Below, one piece after another: positions 24,629 to 32,354 of a stretch of DNA of 64,000 bases; the first letter of the stretch is position 1; every line of letters begins with the position of its first letter. This DNA comes from Salana multivorans (GTDB lineage: Bacteria; Actinomycetota; Actinomycetes; Actinomycetales; Beutenbergiaceae), in the NCBI RefSeq assembly GCF_003751805.1, contig NZ_RKHQ01000001.1, positions 1,798,001-1,862,000 of the forward strand. The letters run 5' to 3'. Position numbers and translations under genes: made by a program. The notes under the pieces were generated by a model that was given only the letters and a program-made list of their open reading frames with translations, had not been told where the DNA came from and ran no database searches.

Positions 24629-26320
24629 ATGAGAACCATCCGCACGACCGGGCTGGCCGCCGCGGCCGCGCTCGCGGTCCTGCTCGCAGCCTGCTCCACC
24701 GGGGGAGGCGGCGAGGGGTCGACGAGCGGTGGCTCGGGCGACGGCACCGACACCGGGTCCGGCGAGGCCGCCGGCCTCATCGGCGAGGACCAGATGGTCG
24801 GCGCCATGACGGACTACGGTGTCGGCACCACGTTCAAGGCGACGGAGCCGGTCGACTTCGGGCTCCTGTACCGGGACCACCCGAACTACCCGGTGAAGAA
24901 TGACTGGCTCGTGCTCAGCGAGATCGAGGCGAACCAGAACGTCACGTTCACCCGCACCGACGTCCCGCTGTCGGACTGGGACCAGAAGAAGGCCCTGCTC
25001 ATCTCGGCCGGTGACGCGCCGGACATCATCTCCGTGACCTACCCGGGCCAGGAGACGCAGTTCGTCTCCGGCGGCGCGCTCCTGCCCGTCTCGGACTACT
25101 TCGAGTACATGCCGAACTTCACCCAGAAGGTCGCCGACTGGGGTCTGCAGGACGAGCTCGACACGCACAAGCAGGCCGACGGCAAGATCTACCAGCTCCC
25201 CGGCCTGCGCGAGATCCCCGACGTCCAGTACACCGTCGCGATCCGCGACGACCTCTGGCAGAAGGCCGGGATCACCGACGACCCGGCGACGTGGGACGAG
25301 TTCCTCGAGGACCTCAAGACGGTCCAGGAGGCCAACCCCGACCTCAGCTACGCGATGTCGGACCGCTGGACGGACTCGACGACGCTCGGCGCCTTCCTCA
25401 ACATGATGGCCCCCAACTTCGGCACGACGGGCGGCTGGGACTACAACAACACCTGGTTCGACCACGACTCGGGCGAGTTCGTCTTCACCGGCACCTCGGA
25501 CGCCTACAAGGAGCTCGTCACCTACGCGGCGAGCCTCGTCGAGGCCGGCGTGCTCGACCCCGAGATCACGCAGAGCGACGACCAGGCCGTCCAGAAGTTC
25601 GTGAGCGGCAAGTCCGCGGCCATCTCCGGCAACACCCAGACGCTGTCGGAGTACCGCACCAAGCTCGCCGACTCCGGCAACACCGAGGCGACGGTCCGCC
25701 TGCTCACCATCCCGGACGGCCCGGCCGGCAACAACCTCGCCGGCAGCCAGCTCTCCTCCGGCCTCCTGCTCTCGAGCAAGGTCGCCGACAGCCCGAACCT
25801 CCTCGCGCTGCTGCAGTTCGTCGACTGGCTGTACTACTCCGACGAGGGCATCGAGTTCGCGGCGTGGGGCGTCGAGGGCACCACCTACACCAAGGACGCC
25901 GACGGCACCCGTCACCTCATGGACGACATCGGCTGGAGCTCGCTCAACCCGGACGCCCCGAAGAAGCTCAACGCCGACTTCGGGTTCTTCAACGGCGTCT
26001 TCCTCCTCGCGAACGGCTCGACGAAGGACCTGCTCCAGTCCGTCATGACGGACGAGATCAAGGACTGGACGAACGACGTCCTCGCCAAGAAGGAGACCCT
26101 TCCGGTCAAGCCGGCCGCGGGCCTCGACGACCTGGAGCTGGAGAGCTCGTCGCTGCTCGACTCCCAGCTCAAGGACGCGGTCCAGGCCGCGACGGCCGCG
26201 TTCATCACGGGTCAGCGCTCGCTCGACACGTGGGACGCGTACGTCTCCGAGATCAACGGTCTCGGCGCGCAGCAGCTCATCGACACCTACAACACCGCCT
26301 ACCAGCGGACGCAGGGCTGA
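24629..26320 (+). CDS. CUT1 substrate-binding lipoprotein, LplA-like
   Basis: This 563-residue extracellular receptor has a lipoprotein signal ending in LLAAC (Cys22) followed by a Gly/Ser/Thr-rich tether. It is of the large family 1 (LplA/YtcQ) type, which binds oligosaccharides and is longer than monosaccharide receptors. Features include LSDWDQKKALLISAGDAPDI and the central DPATWDEFLEDLKTVQ helix. The ATG at 24629 follows GAAGGAG by eight bases. A strong hairpin directly after the stop (26328-26363) probably adjusts expression of the downstream GH39 group. The ligand is likely an aldouronate or xylo-oligosaccharide, by context. Confidence 0.9.
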   Translation: MRTIRTTGLAAAAALAVLLAACSTGGGGEGSTSGGSGDGTDTGSGEAAGLIGEDQMVGAMTDYGVGTTFKATEPVDFGLLYRDHPNYPVKNDWLVLSEIEANQNVTFTRTDVPLSDWDQKKALLISAGDAPDIISVTYPGQETQFVSGGALLPVSDYFEYMPNFTQKVADWGLQDELDTHKQADGKIYQLPGLREIPDVQYTVAIRDDLWQKAGITDDPATWDEFLEDLKTVQEANPDLSYAMSDRWTDSTTLGAFLNMMAPNFGTTGGWDYNNTWFDHDSGEFVFTGTSDAYKELVTYAASLVEAGVLDPEITQSDDQAVQKFVSGKSAAISGNTQTLSEYRTKLADSGNTEATVRLLTIPDGPAGNNLAGSQLSSGLLLSSKVADSPNLLALLQFVDWLYYSDEGIEFAAWGVEGTTYTKDADGTRHLMDDIGWSSLNPDAPKKLNADFGFFNGVFLLANGSTKDLLQSVMTDEIKDWTNDVLAKKETLPVKPAAGLDDLELESSSLLDSQLKDAVQAATAAFITGQRSLDTWDAYVSEINGLGAQQLIDTYNTAYQRTQG

Positions 26321-26327
26321 TCGGCCC

Positions 26328-26363
26328 GGCCCGCACCGCGCGAGTCCTCGCGCGGTGCGGGCC
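26328..26363. terminator. Strong hairpin between the receptor gene and GH39
   Basis: Two perfectly complementary 17-base arms (left arm begins GGCCCGCACCGCG) flank only two bases, so a short loop forms by fraying. It starts eight bases after the stop codon. It may be a partial terminator or may stabilise the highly expressed receptor message. Confidence 0.75.
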
Positions 26364-26418
26364 GTCGCCGTCCCCGCCGCGACACCGCGCCCGTCCCCCC
26401 ACCACGATCGCGAGTCCC

Positions 26419-27975
26419 ATGAGCCCGACCACCCCCACCCACCCCGGCGTCGTCGACGCCACCGCGCCGGCCCGTCGTGTCCTCACCGACGCCTGGCGCT
26501 CCTGCATCGGCACCGGTCGCACGCGCGAGGTGCTGCACGCCGACTACCGCGACAGCCTCCGCGTCGCGCAGCAGGAGATCGGCTTCCGGTACGCGCGGGC
26601 GCACGGGATCCTGCACGACGACATGGGCGTCGTCACCCGGTACGACCGCGACGGCCGCTCGGGGCTGCACCTCTCGTTCGGCTACGTCGACCAGGTGATC
26701 GACACGTGGCTCGACGCCGGTGTCCGCCCCTTCCTCGAGCTCGGCTTCATGCCGCACGCGCTCGCCTCGGGGCCGGACACGGTCTTCTGGTGGCGCGGCA
26801 ACATCACGCCGCCGCGCGAGGAGTCCGAGTGGGTCGAGCTCGTCCAGGGGCTCCTGCGGCACCTCGTCGCGCGCTACGGCATCGACGAGGTGCGCACGTG
26901 GCCCGTCGAGGTGTGGAACGAGCCCAACCTCAGCGTCTTCTGGAAGGACGCCGACGAGGCCGCCTACCACCGGCTCTACGAGATCACCGCGCGCGCGGTC
27001 AAGGACGTCGACGCGGACCTGCCCGTCGGCGGCCCGGCGATCTCGCCGGGATCGGACGAGTGGCTGCCCCGGTTCGCCGAGATGGTCGCCGCCCGCGACG
27101 TGCCGTGCGACTTCGTCTCCAAGCACGCCTACACCTCGGGGCCGGCCGAGCACCTGCCGGTGTGGGGCGTCAACCAGACCCTGCGCGCGCCGGAGCACCT
27201 GCTCGAGCAGTTCGCGACGCCGCGCGACCTGCTCGCCGGCACCGCCCTGGCCGGCCTCCCGCTGCACATCACGGAGTTCTCCTCCTCCTACCGACCGGAC
27301 AACGCGATCCACGACACGGCCTACCAGGCCGCCTACCTCGCCCCGGTCCTGCTGCGCGGCGACGCCCACGCCGCGTCGTTCTCCTACTGGACGCTGTGCG
27401 ACGTGTTCGAGGAGGTCGGTATCCCGACGTCGATCCTGCACGGCGGCTTCGGGCTGCTCGGGCACCGCCAGCTCCGCAAGCCCGTCTTCCACCTCTACGC
27501 CTTCCTGGCCCGGCTCGGCGCCGACGTGCTCGCCGAGGGCCCCGACCACGTCGTCACGCGGCGGCCCGACGGGTCCCTCGCGATCCTCGCCTGGCAGCCG
27601 CAGGACGGCGTCACCTGGCACACGGGCGGGCACCGCGTCCGGCTCGCGCTCACCGGGCTGCCGGGGCGGGTGAGCCTCGTCGAGCGCCACGTCGACGACG
27701 AGCGCGGCAACGTCCGCGCCGCGTGGCGCGCGATCGGCAGCCCGCCCGAGCCGACGCCGGCCCAGCTCGACGACCTGCACGCGCTGTCCGAGCCGGTCCT
27801 GACGTCGCGCGGCGTCACGACGGCCGGCGGCGCGCTCGACCTCGACCTCGCCGTCGGGGCGCACGGGATCGCGCTCGTCGAGGTGGCCGCGGCGCCCGAC
27901 CTGCGGTTGCCGTGGGACGACGACGCGCGGCTGCTCGGCGGCGCGGGCGATGCCGGCGAGGTGGCAGGGTCGTGA
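26419..27975 (+). CDS. GH39 glycoside hydrolase, probable beta-xylosidase
   Basis: This 518-residue clan-A enzyme has its acid/base at Glu168 in VWNEPN and its nucleophile at Glu286 in HITEFSSSY, the family 39 arrangement. The barrel contains FRYARAHGILHDDM and FLELGFMPHALAS, which match bacterial beta-xylosidases such as XynB. A C-terminal beta-sandwich follows from about residue 400. There is no signal peptide. It lies downstream of the xylan importer and is coupled to the YesL-like gene (stop and GTG overlap by four bases). Other GH39 activities exist (alpha-arabinofuranosidase, alpha-iduronidase), so beta-xylosidase is the favoured but not certain activity. Confidence 0.87.
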   Translation: MSPTTPTHPGVVDATAPARRVLTDAWRSCIGTGRTREVLHADYRDSLRVAQQEIGFRYARAHGILHDDMGVVTRYDRDGRSGLHLSFGYVDQVIDTWLDAGVRPFLELGFMPHALASGPDTVFWWRGNITPPREESEWVELVQGLLRHLVARYGIDEVRTWPVEVWNEPNLSVFWKDADEAAYHRLYEITARAVKDVDADLPVGGPAISPGSDEWLPRFAEMVAARDVPCDFVSKHAYTSGPAEHLPVWGVNQTLRAPEHLLEQFATPRDLLAGTALAGLPLHITEFSSSYRPDNAIHDTAYQAAYLAPVLLRGDAHAASFSYWTLCDVFEEVGIPTSILHGGFGLLGHRQLRKPVFHLYAFLARLGADVLAEGPDHVVTRRPDGSLAILAWQPQDGVTWHTGGHRVRLALTGLPGRVSLVERHVDDERGNVRAAWRAIGSPPEPTPAQLDDLHALSEPVLTSRGVTTAGGALDLDLAVGAHGIALVEVAAAPDLRLPWDDDARLLGGAGDAGEVAGS

Positions 27976-28664
27976 CCGTGCGTGTCGACGGAGCTGACGA
28001 GGTCGGCCGTGGACCGCTGTCGACGGCGGCCCTCGCCGTCTACCGCGCGCTCGTGCTCGAGGTGCTCCTCCTGCTGACGCTCGCGCCGACGATCGTGGTG
28101 TGGACGCTGCTCGTCCCCGACCCGACGAACGTGTGGCTCTACGCGCTGTCCGGCCTCGCGATCGGCCCGGCGCTCTCGGCGGGGCTGTACGCGTCGCGGG
28201 CCTGGGCGCTCGAGCGCGACCAGCGTCCGGCGGCGGCGTTCTGGCGCGGCTACGTCCGCGGGTTCTGGCCCGTCCTGCGGTGGTGGACGCCGGCGCTTGC
28301 GCTCGCGGCGATCCTCGTCCTCGACGTCGCCTTCGCCGACCACGTCCCCGGCGGAGCCGCGCTGCGGCCGGCCGCGGTCCTCCTGCTCGCCGTCCTCACG
28401 GTCGTGGCCGGGCACCTGCTCGTCGTCACGACGTTCTTCTCCTTCCGCACGCTCGACGCCGCCCGGATCGCGCTGTACTGCCTCGGCCGGTGCCCGACGG
28501 CGAGCCTCGGTGTGCTCGCGCTCGTCGTCGCCGGCGTCGGGCTCGCGGTGCTCGGCGGCGACGTCCTCGCCCTGCTCCTCCTGTTCGCGTTCGTCCGGCT
28601 CGCCCACCTCAACGCCCGCAGCGTCCTCACCCTCGTCACGGAGACCTTCACCCGCCATGCCTGA
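27972..28664 (+). CDS. YesL-like (DUF624) membrane protein
   Basis: This 230-residue integral membrane protein has five or six hydrophobic segments, with the DUF624 signature of small residues and aromatic ends (SGLAIGPALSAGLYASRAWA, GYVRGFWPVLRWW). Members of this family, such as B. subtilis YesL, are regularly encoded next to CUT1 oligosaccharide importers and rhamnogalacturonan or xylan hydrolases. Their function is not established; an auxiliary role in transport is suspected. It overlaps GH39 by four bases and the GH42 gene by eight, so all three are translated together. Confidence 0.82.
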   Translation: MTVRVDGADEVGRGPLSTAALAVYRALVLEVLLLLTLAPTIVVWTLLVPDPTNVWLYALSGLAIGPALSAGLYASRAWALERDQRPAAAFWRGYVRGFWPVLRWWTPALALAAILVLDVAFADHVPGGAALRPAAVLLLAVLTVVAGHLLVVTTFFSFRTLDAARIALYCLGRCPTASLGVLALVVAGVGLAVLGGDVLALLLLFAFVRLAHLNARSVLTLVTETFTRHA

Positions 28665-30831
28665 CCCCGACGCCACGACCTCCTCCGCCCCGCAGCCGTC
28701 CGCCCCGCAGCCCTCCGCCGCGCTCGTGCCGCCCCTGCGGCGGCCGCGCCCGGGGCCGACCCCGGCGCGGCTGCCGGCCGTCCCGGGCATCGCGTACGGC
28801 GGCGACTACAACCCGGAGCAGTGGGACAAGGCCGTCTGGGACGCCGACTACGAGGCGTTCGACGCCGCGCACATCACGACGCTCACCGTCGGCGTCTTCG
28901 CCTGGTCGGTGATCCAGCCGGCGGAGGACGTCCTCGACTTCACCGTGCTCGACGAGATCGTCCAGCGCGCGGCGGATGAGGGTCGCCACCTCGTCCTCGG
29001 CACGGGGACGGGCGCGCTGACGCCGTGGCTCGTGCGCGCCTACCCGGAGGTGACCAGGGTCGACTTCGACGGACGTCGGCACGTGTTCGGCCAGCGGCAC
29101 AACGCCTGCTGGAGCTCGCCGCAGTTCCGCCGGCTCGCGCGAGGGCTGGCCGGGCGCCTCGCGGAGCGGTACGGGAGCCACCCGAACGTCGTCGCCTGGC
29201 ACATCGGCAACGAGTACGGCGGCGACGGCGGGGCCTGCTACTGCGAGCTGTGCGCCGCGGAGTTCCGGCTCTGGCTGCGCGAGCGGTACGGAACGCTCGA
29301 GGAGCTGAACGAGGCGTGGAACACCACGTTCTGGTCGCACCGGTTCACCGACTGGGACGAGATCCAGGTACCGAGCGCGCTCTCGGAGCACTGGCGCGGG
29401 CGCGGCCACACCGCCTTCCAGGGCATCACGCTCGACTTCTACCGCTTCACCACCGACAACGCGATCCGGCAGTACGGCGAGGAGAAGGCCGCGATCCGCG
29501 AGCACTCCGACCTGCCGGCGACGACGAACTTCATGGGCTTCTTCCAGCCCCTCGACTACCACCGGTGGGCGCCGCACCTCGACTTCGCCTCGTGGGACAA
29601 CTACCCGCCGCGCGTCGACGAGCCGTGGCGGACGGCGCTGACGCACGACCTCGTGCGCGGCCTCAAGGACGGCGCGCCGTTCTGGCTGATGGAGCAGACG
29701 CCGAGCGTGACGGCCTCCCGCGACGTCAACCCGGTCCGGCGGCCCGGTGTCATGCCGCTGTGGTCGTGGCAGGCGGTGGCGCACGGGTCGGACTCGGTGC
29801 TGTTCTTCCAGATGCGCCAGTCCCGCGGGGCGTGCGAGATGACGCACGGCGCGGTGCTCGAGGGGTCGGGCCGGCTCGACACGCGGGTGTTCCGCGAGGT
29901 CGCCGCGCTCGGCGAGGGGCTGCGCCGCGTGGGGGCGGAGGTGACGGGGGCGCGCACCCCGGCGCGGGTCGCGCTCGTCGTCGACTGGGAGTCGTGGTGG
30001 TCGGTCGAGATGTCGGACGGGCCGAACCGCCTCGTGCGCTACCTGCCGACGCTGCTGTCCTGGGGCCGTGAGCTCTTCGAGGCGGGCGCGCAGGTCGACG
30101 TCGTGCCCGTCGAGGCGGACCTCGGCGCGTACGACGTCGTGCTCGCGCCGCTCCTGCACCTGGTCCGCGGCGACGCGGTGGCGTCGCTCGCCTCGGTCGT
30201 CGAGCGCGGCGGCACCGTCGTGACCGGGTACCTGTCCGGGCGGCGCGACGAGGACGACCGGCGCTTCCTCGCCGACTTCCCCGGCCCGCTGGCCGACCTC
30301 GCCGGGGTGCGGGTGGCCGAGACCGACGCGGCGGAGCCCGGCGTGCGCACCCGGGTGTCCGGCGTGCTGCCGGACGGGTCCGGCCTCGAGACGACCGGCG
30401 GGATGGTCGTCGAGGTGCTCGTGCCCGAGGGCGCCGAGGTGGTCGCGCGCTACGGCGACGACTTCTACGCCGGCGAGCCAGCCGTCACCCTGCGCACGCA
30501 CCCGGCGGCCGGTGGTGCGGCCGGCGCCGCCCCGGGGCAGGTCTGGTACGTCGGGACGGAGCTGGCGCAGGACGGCATCGCGGCGATCGTGCGCTGCGCG
30601 CTCGACCGGCACGGGCTCGTCGGGCCCTACGCCGACGTGCCGGGACTCGAGCTGGCGACCCGGGTGCGCGCCGACGGCGGCCGCGTCGACTTCCTCCTGC
30701 ACCACGGCGCGGAGCCGGTCACCGTCGCCCTGCACGCGAGCGGGACGGACCTGCTCACCGGGCGGCAGCTGACGGCGGGGGAGCGGCTGCGGCTGGAGCC
30801 GACGGAGGTCGTGGTGCTCCGGGTCGGGTAG
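28657..30831 (+). CDS. GH42 beta-galactosidase with intact zinc-cysteine cluster
   Basis: This 724-residue family 42 enzyme has the standard motifs: barrel start AYGGDYNPEQWDKAVWD, acid/base Glu186 in IGNEYGGDGG, nucleophile Glu346 in WLMEQTPSV. The cysteines are the upstream HNACWSSP plus the cluster in GACYCELC, matching the zinc site of thermophilic GH42 proteins. The N-terminal 35 residues are Pro/Ala/Ser-rich and disordered. There is no signal peptide. It overlaps the YesL-like gene by eight bases. In this operon it could release galactose or arabinopyranose from side chains of imported hemicellulose oligomers. It differs clearly from the GH42 at 470, which has NEPG and lacks the cysteines. 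Confidence 0.9.
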   Translation: MPDPDATTSSAPQPSAPQPSAALVPPLRRPRPGPTPARLPAVPGIAYGGDYNPEQWDKAVWDADYEAFDAAHITTLTVGVFAWSVIQPAEDVLDFTVLDEIVQRAADEGRHLVLGTGTGALTPWLVRAYPEVTRVDFDGRRHVFGQRHNACWSSPQFRRLARGLAGRLAERYGSHPNVVAWHIGNEYGGDGGACYCELCAAEFRLWLRERYGTLEELNEAWNTTFWSHRFTDWDEIQVPSALSEHWRGRGHTAFQGITLDFYRFTTDNAIRQYGEEKAAIREHSDLPATTNFMGFFQPLDYHRWAPHLDFASWDNYPPRVDEPWRTALTHDLVRGLKDGAPFWLMEQTPSVTASRDVNPVRRPGVMPLWSWQAVAHGSDSVLFFQMRQSRGACEMTHGAVLEGSGRLDTRVFREVAALGEGLRRVGAEVTGARTPARVALVVDWESWWSVEMSDGPNRLVRYLPTLLSWGRELFEAGAQVDVVPVEADLGAYDVVLAPLLHLVRGDAVASLASVVERGGTVVTGYLSGRRDEDDRRFLADFPGPLADLAGVRVAETDAAEPGVRTRVSGVLPDGSGLETTGGMVVEVLVPEGAEVVARYGDDFYAGEPAVTLRTHPAAGGAAGAAPGQVWYVGTELAQDGIAAIVRCALDRHGLVGPYADVPGLELATRVRADGGRVDFLLHHGAEPVTVALHASGTDLLTGRQLTAGERLRLEPTEVVVLRVG

Positions 30832-30885
30832 CCGGTGAGCTGGGTGGACCCCGCGCAGCGAGCACGCCGGCGCCGGCGCGCGGGT

Positions 30886-30924
30886 CCCGGTCGGCCTCGA
30901 CCCGCGGCGGCGTGGCCGACCGGG
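30886..30924. terminator. Hairpin between convergent GH42 and LacI genes
   Basis: CCCGGTCGGCC and its exact complement GGCCGACCGGG enclose 17 bases. It sits in the 148-bp gap between the ends of two convergent genes and could terminate both. Confidence 0.55.
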
Positions 30925-30979
30925 CCGGGGAACTCGGTGGGGAAGCCCCGGTCGTCCTCCCCGCGGGGCCGAGCGCCGG

Positions 30980-31996
30980 TCAGGCCGCCGGCACCGGCCC
31001 CGTCGACCCGCGCACGACCAGCTCCGTCCCGAGCTCGACGTGCGTCGAGCTCGGCGTCTCGCCCTGCGCCAGCTCGAGGACGAGGCGCGTCGCGAGACCG
31101 GCCATCTCCTGGAGCGGCTGGGTGACGGTGGTGAGCGGGGGGTTGAGCCACTCGGTGATCGGGAGGTTGTCGTACCCGACGAGCGAGAGGTCCTCGGGGA
31201 TGCGCAGGCCGCGCTCCTGGGCCGCCCGCACGACGCCGAGCGCCTGGAGGTCCGAACCGGCGAAGATCGCCGTCGGCCGCTCGGGCAGGTCGAGCAGGGC
31301 CCCGCCGTGCTCGTACCCGGCCTCCGAGCGGAAGTTCCCCCAGCGCGCGATGGCGGGGTCGAGCTGGATGCCCGCCTCGTCGTGCGCCGAGCGGTAGCCG
31401 TCGACGCGGGCCCGGGAGCAGAGAATGTCGCGCGGCCCCGCGACCACGCCGATCCGCCGGTGGCCGAGCGCGATGAGGTGGCGGGTCGCGATGAGGCCGC
31501 CGTTCCAGTTGTTCGAGCCGACCGTGTGGACGCCGCGCGGGATCTCGCCCTGGGTGTCGACGACGACGTAGGGGATGCCGCGGGACGCGAGCTGCTCGCG
31601 CTGGCGGCCGTCCAGCTCGGACAGGACGAAGACGACGCCGAGCGGGCGGCGCGCCATGACGTCGTCGATCCACTCCTGACGCGGCCGGTGCGAGCCGCCC
31701 AGCTCGGACAGGACGACGCCGATCCGCGCCGGCCCGGCGACCCGCTCGACGCCCTTGATGAGCTCCATCGCCCAGATCGTGTCGGCCTCGTGGATGACCA
31801 GCTCGATGAGCCGGCCGCTGCGGGTCAGGCTGCGTGCCGTCGGCTTGCGGTACTGGTGGCGCGCGAGGACCTCCTCGACGCGGGCGCGGGTGGCGGGAGC
31901 GACGTCCGTGCGCCCGTTGAGCACCTTGGAGACCGTGGGCACGGACACGCCCACCTCGCGAGCGATCATCGCGATCGTCGGTCGTTCAGCTGCCAC
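30980..31996 (-). CDS. LacI-family regulator, candidate xylan-locus repressor
   Basis: This 338-residue LacI/GalR protein has its helix-turn-helix at about 7-26 (IAMIAREVGVSVPTVSKVLN), then RKPTARSLTRSG and a ligand domain beginning LIELVIHEADTIWAMEL. That opening is seen in the actinobacterial XylR/BxlR-like group next to xylan genes, as I remember it. The GTG at 31996 follows GGGAAGG by about six bases. Its predicted -10 (TAGACT, minus strand 32048-32053) is followed at once by AGTTTCGAG, the half-site also seen before the serine hydrolase and GH3 operon, so it probably represses itself and the xylan locus. This link is inference. Confidence 0.87.
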   Translation of the reverse strand: MAAERPTIAMIAREVGVSVPTVSKVLNGRTDVAPATRARVEEVLARHQYRKPTARSLTRSGRLIELVIHEADTIWAMELIKGVERVAGPARIGVVLSELGGSHRPRQEWIDDVMARRPLGVVFVLSELDGRQREQLASRGIPYVVVDTQGEIPRGVHTVGSNNWNGGLIATRHLIALGHRRIGVVAGPRDILCSRARVDGYRSAHDEAGIQLDPAIARWGNFRSEAGYEHGGALLDLPERPTAIFAGSDLQALGVVRAAQERGLRIPEDLSLVGYDNLPITEWLNPPLTTVTQPLQEMAGLATRLVLELAQGETPSSTHVELGTELVVRGSTGPVPAA

Positions 31997-32130
31997 GTCG
32001 TGCCTTCCCGGGGTCCGGTGCTGGTCGATGACTCGAAACTGGCCTGGAGTCTATCCGTTGCCAGAGCGGGGACGGGGGGTTTGGCCGCCTGGCTCGCCCG
32101 AAAGGGTCGGCCCCGGTATCGCGAGCGGCT

Positions 32131-32144
32131 CCGATAGTTGCGAG
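32131..32144. promoter_or_regulatory. Candidate regulatory motif CCGATAGTTGCGAG
   Basis: This matches 13 of 14 bases of the minus-strand site at 20087-20100. It lies about 135 bases upstream of the LacI start codon at 31996. Confidence 0.4.
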
Positions 32145-32264
32145 CGGTGGTGGCGGGAGGTCGCCGCGGCACGCGGCGTGTGAGGTCGCGGTGCGGGGCG
32201 AGGCGGAGCGGTGCGGGCGGCACGGACCGACGGTCGAGCCGGGAAGGGCAGAACCCGCGGGGCG

Positions 32265-32294
32265 TTGACCGGGACCTTCGTCCCGGGCTACAGT
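32265..32294 (+). promoter_or_regulatory. Promoter of rhaEW
   Basis: TTGACC (32265-32270) and TACAGT (32289-32294) are 18 bases apart. The operator begins six bases after the -10, at the expected transcription start. Confidence 0.65.
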
Positions 32295-32299
32295 GACGC

Positions 32300-32311
32300 T
32301 GAAACGATTCA
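32300..32311. promoter_or_regulatory. Operator TGAAACGATTCA at the rhaEW transcription start
   Basis: This is the same 12-mer, in the same position relative to the -10, as at rhaI (12111). It links this gene to the rhamnose operon 20 kb away. Confidence 0.7.
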
Positions 32312-32354
32312 CAATCCCCTCCGGCCACGCCGGGACCCCGCAGGAGAGACGTCG

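Larger units (their letters stand above)
31997..32354. other. 358-bp divergent intergenic region
   Basis: It holds the predicted LacI promoter on the minus strand (TAGACT at 32048-32053), the motif at 32131-32144, and the rhaEW promoter and operator at 32265-32311. Nothing coding is evident between them. Confidence 0.6.
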
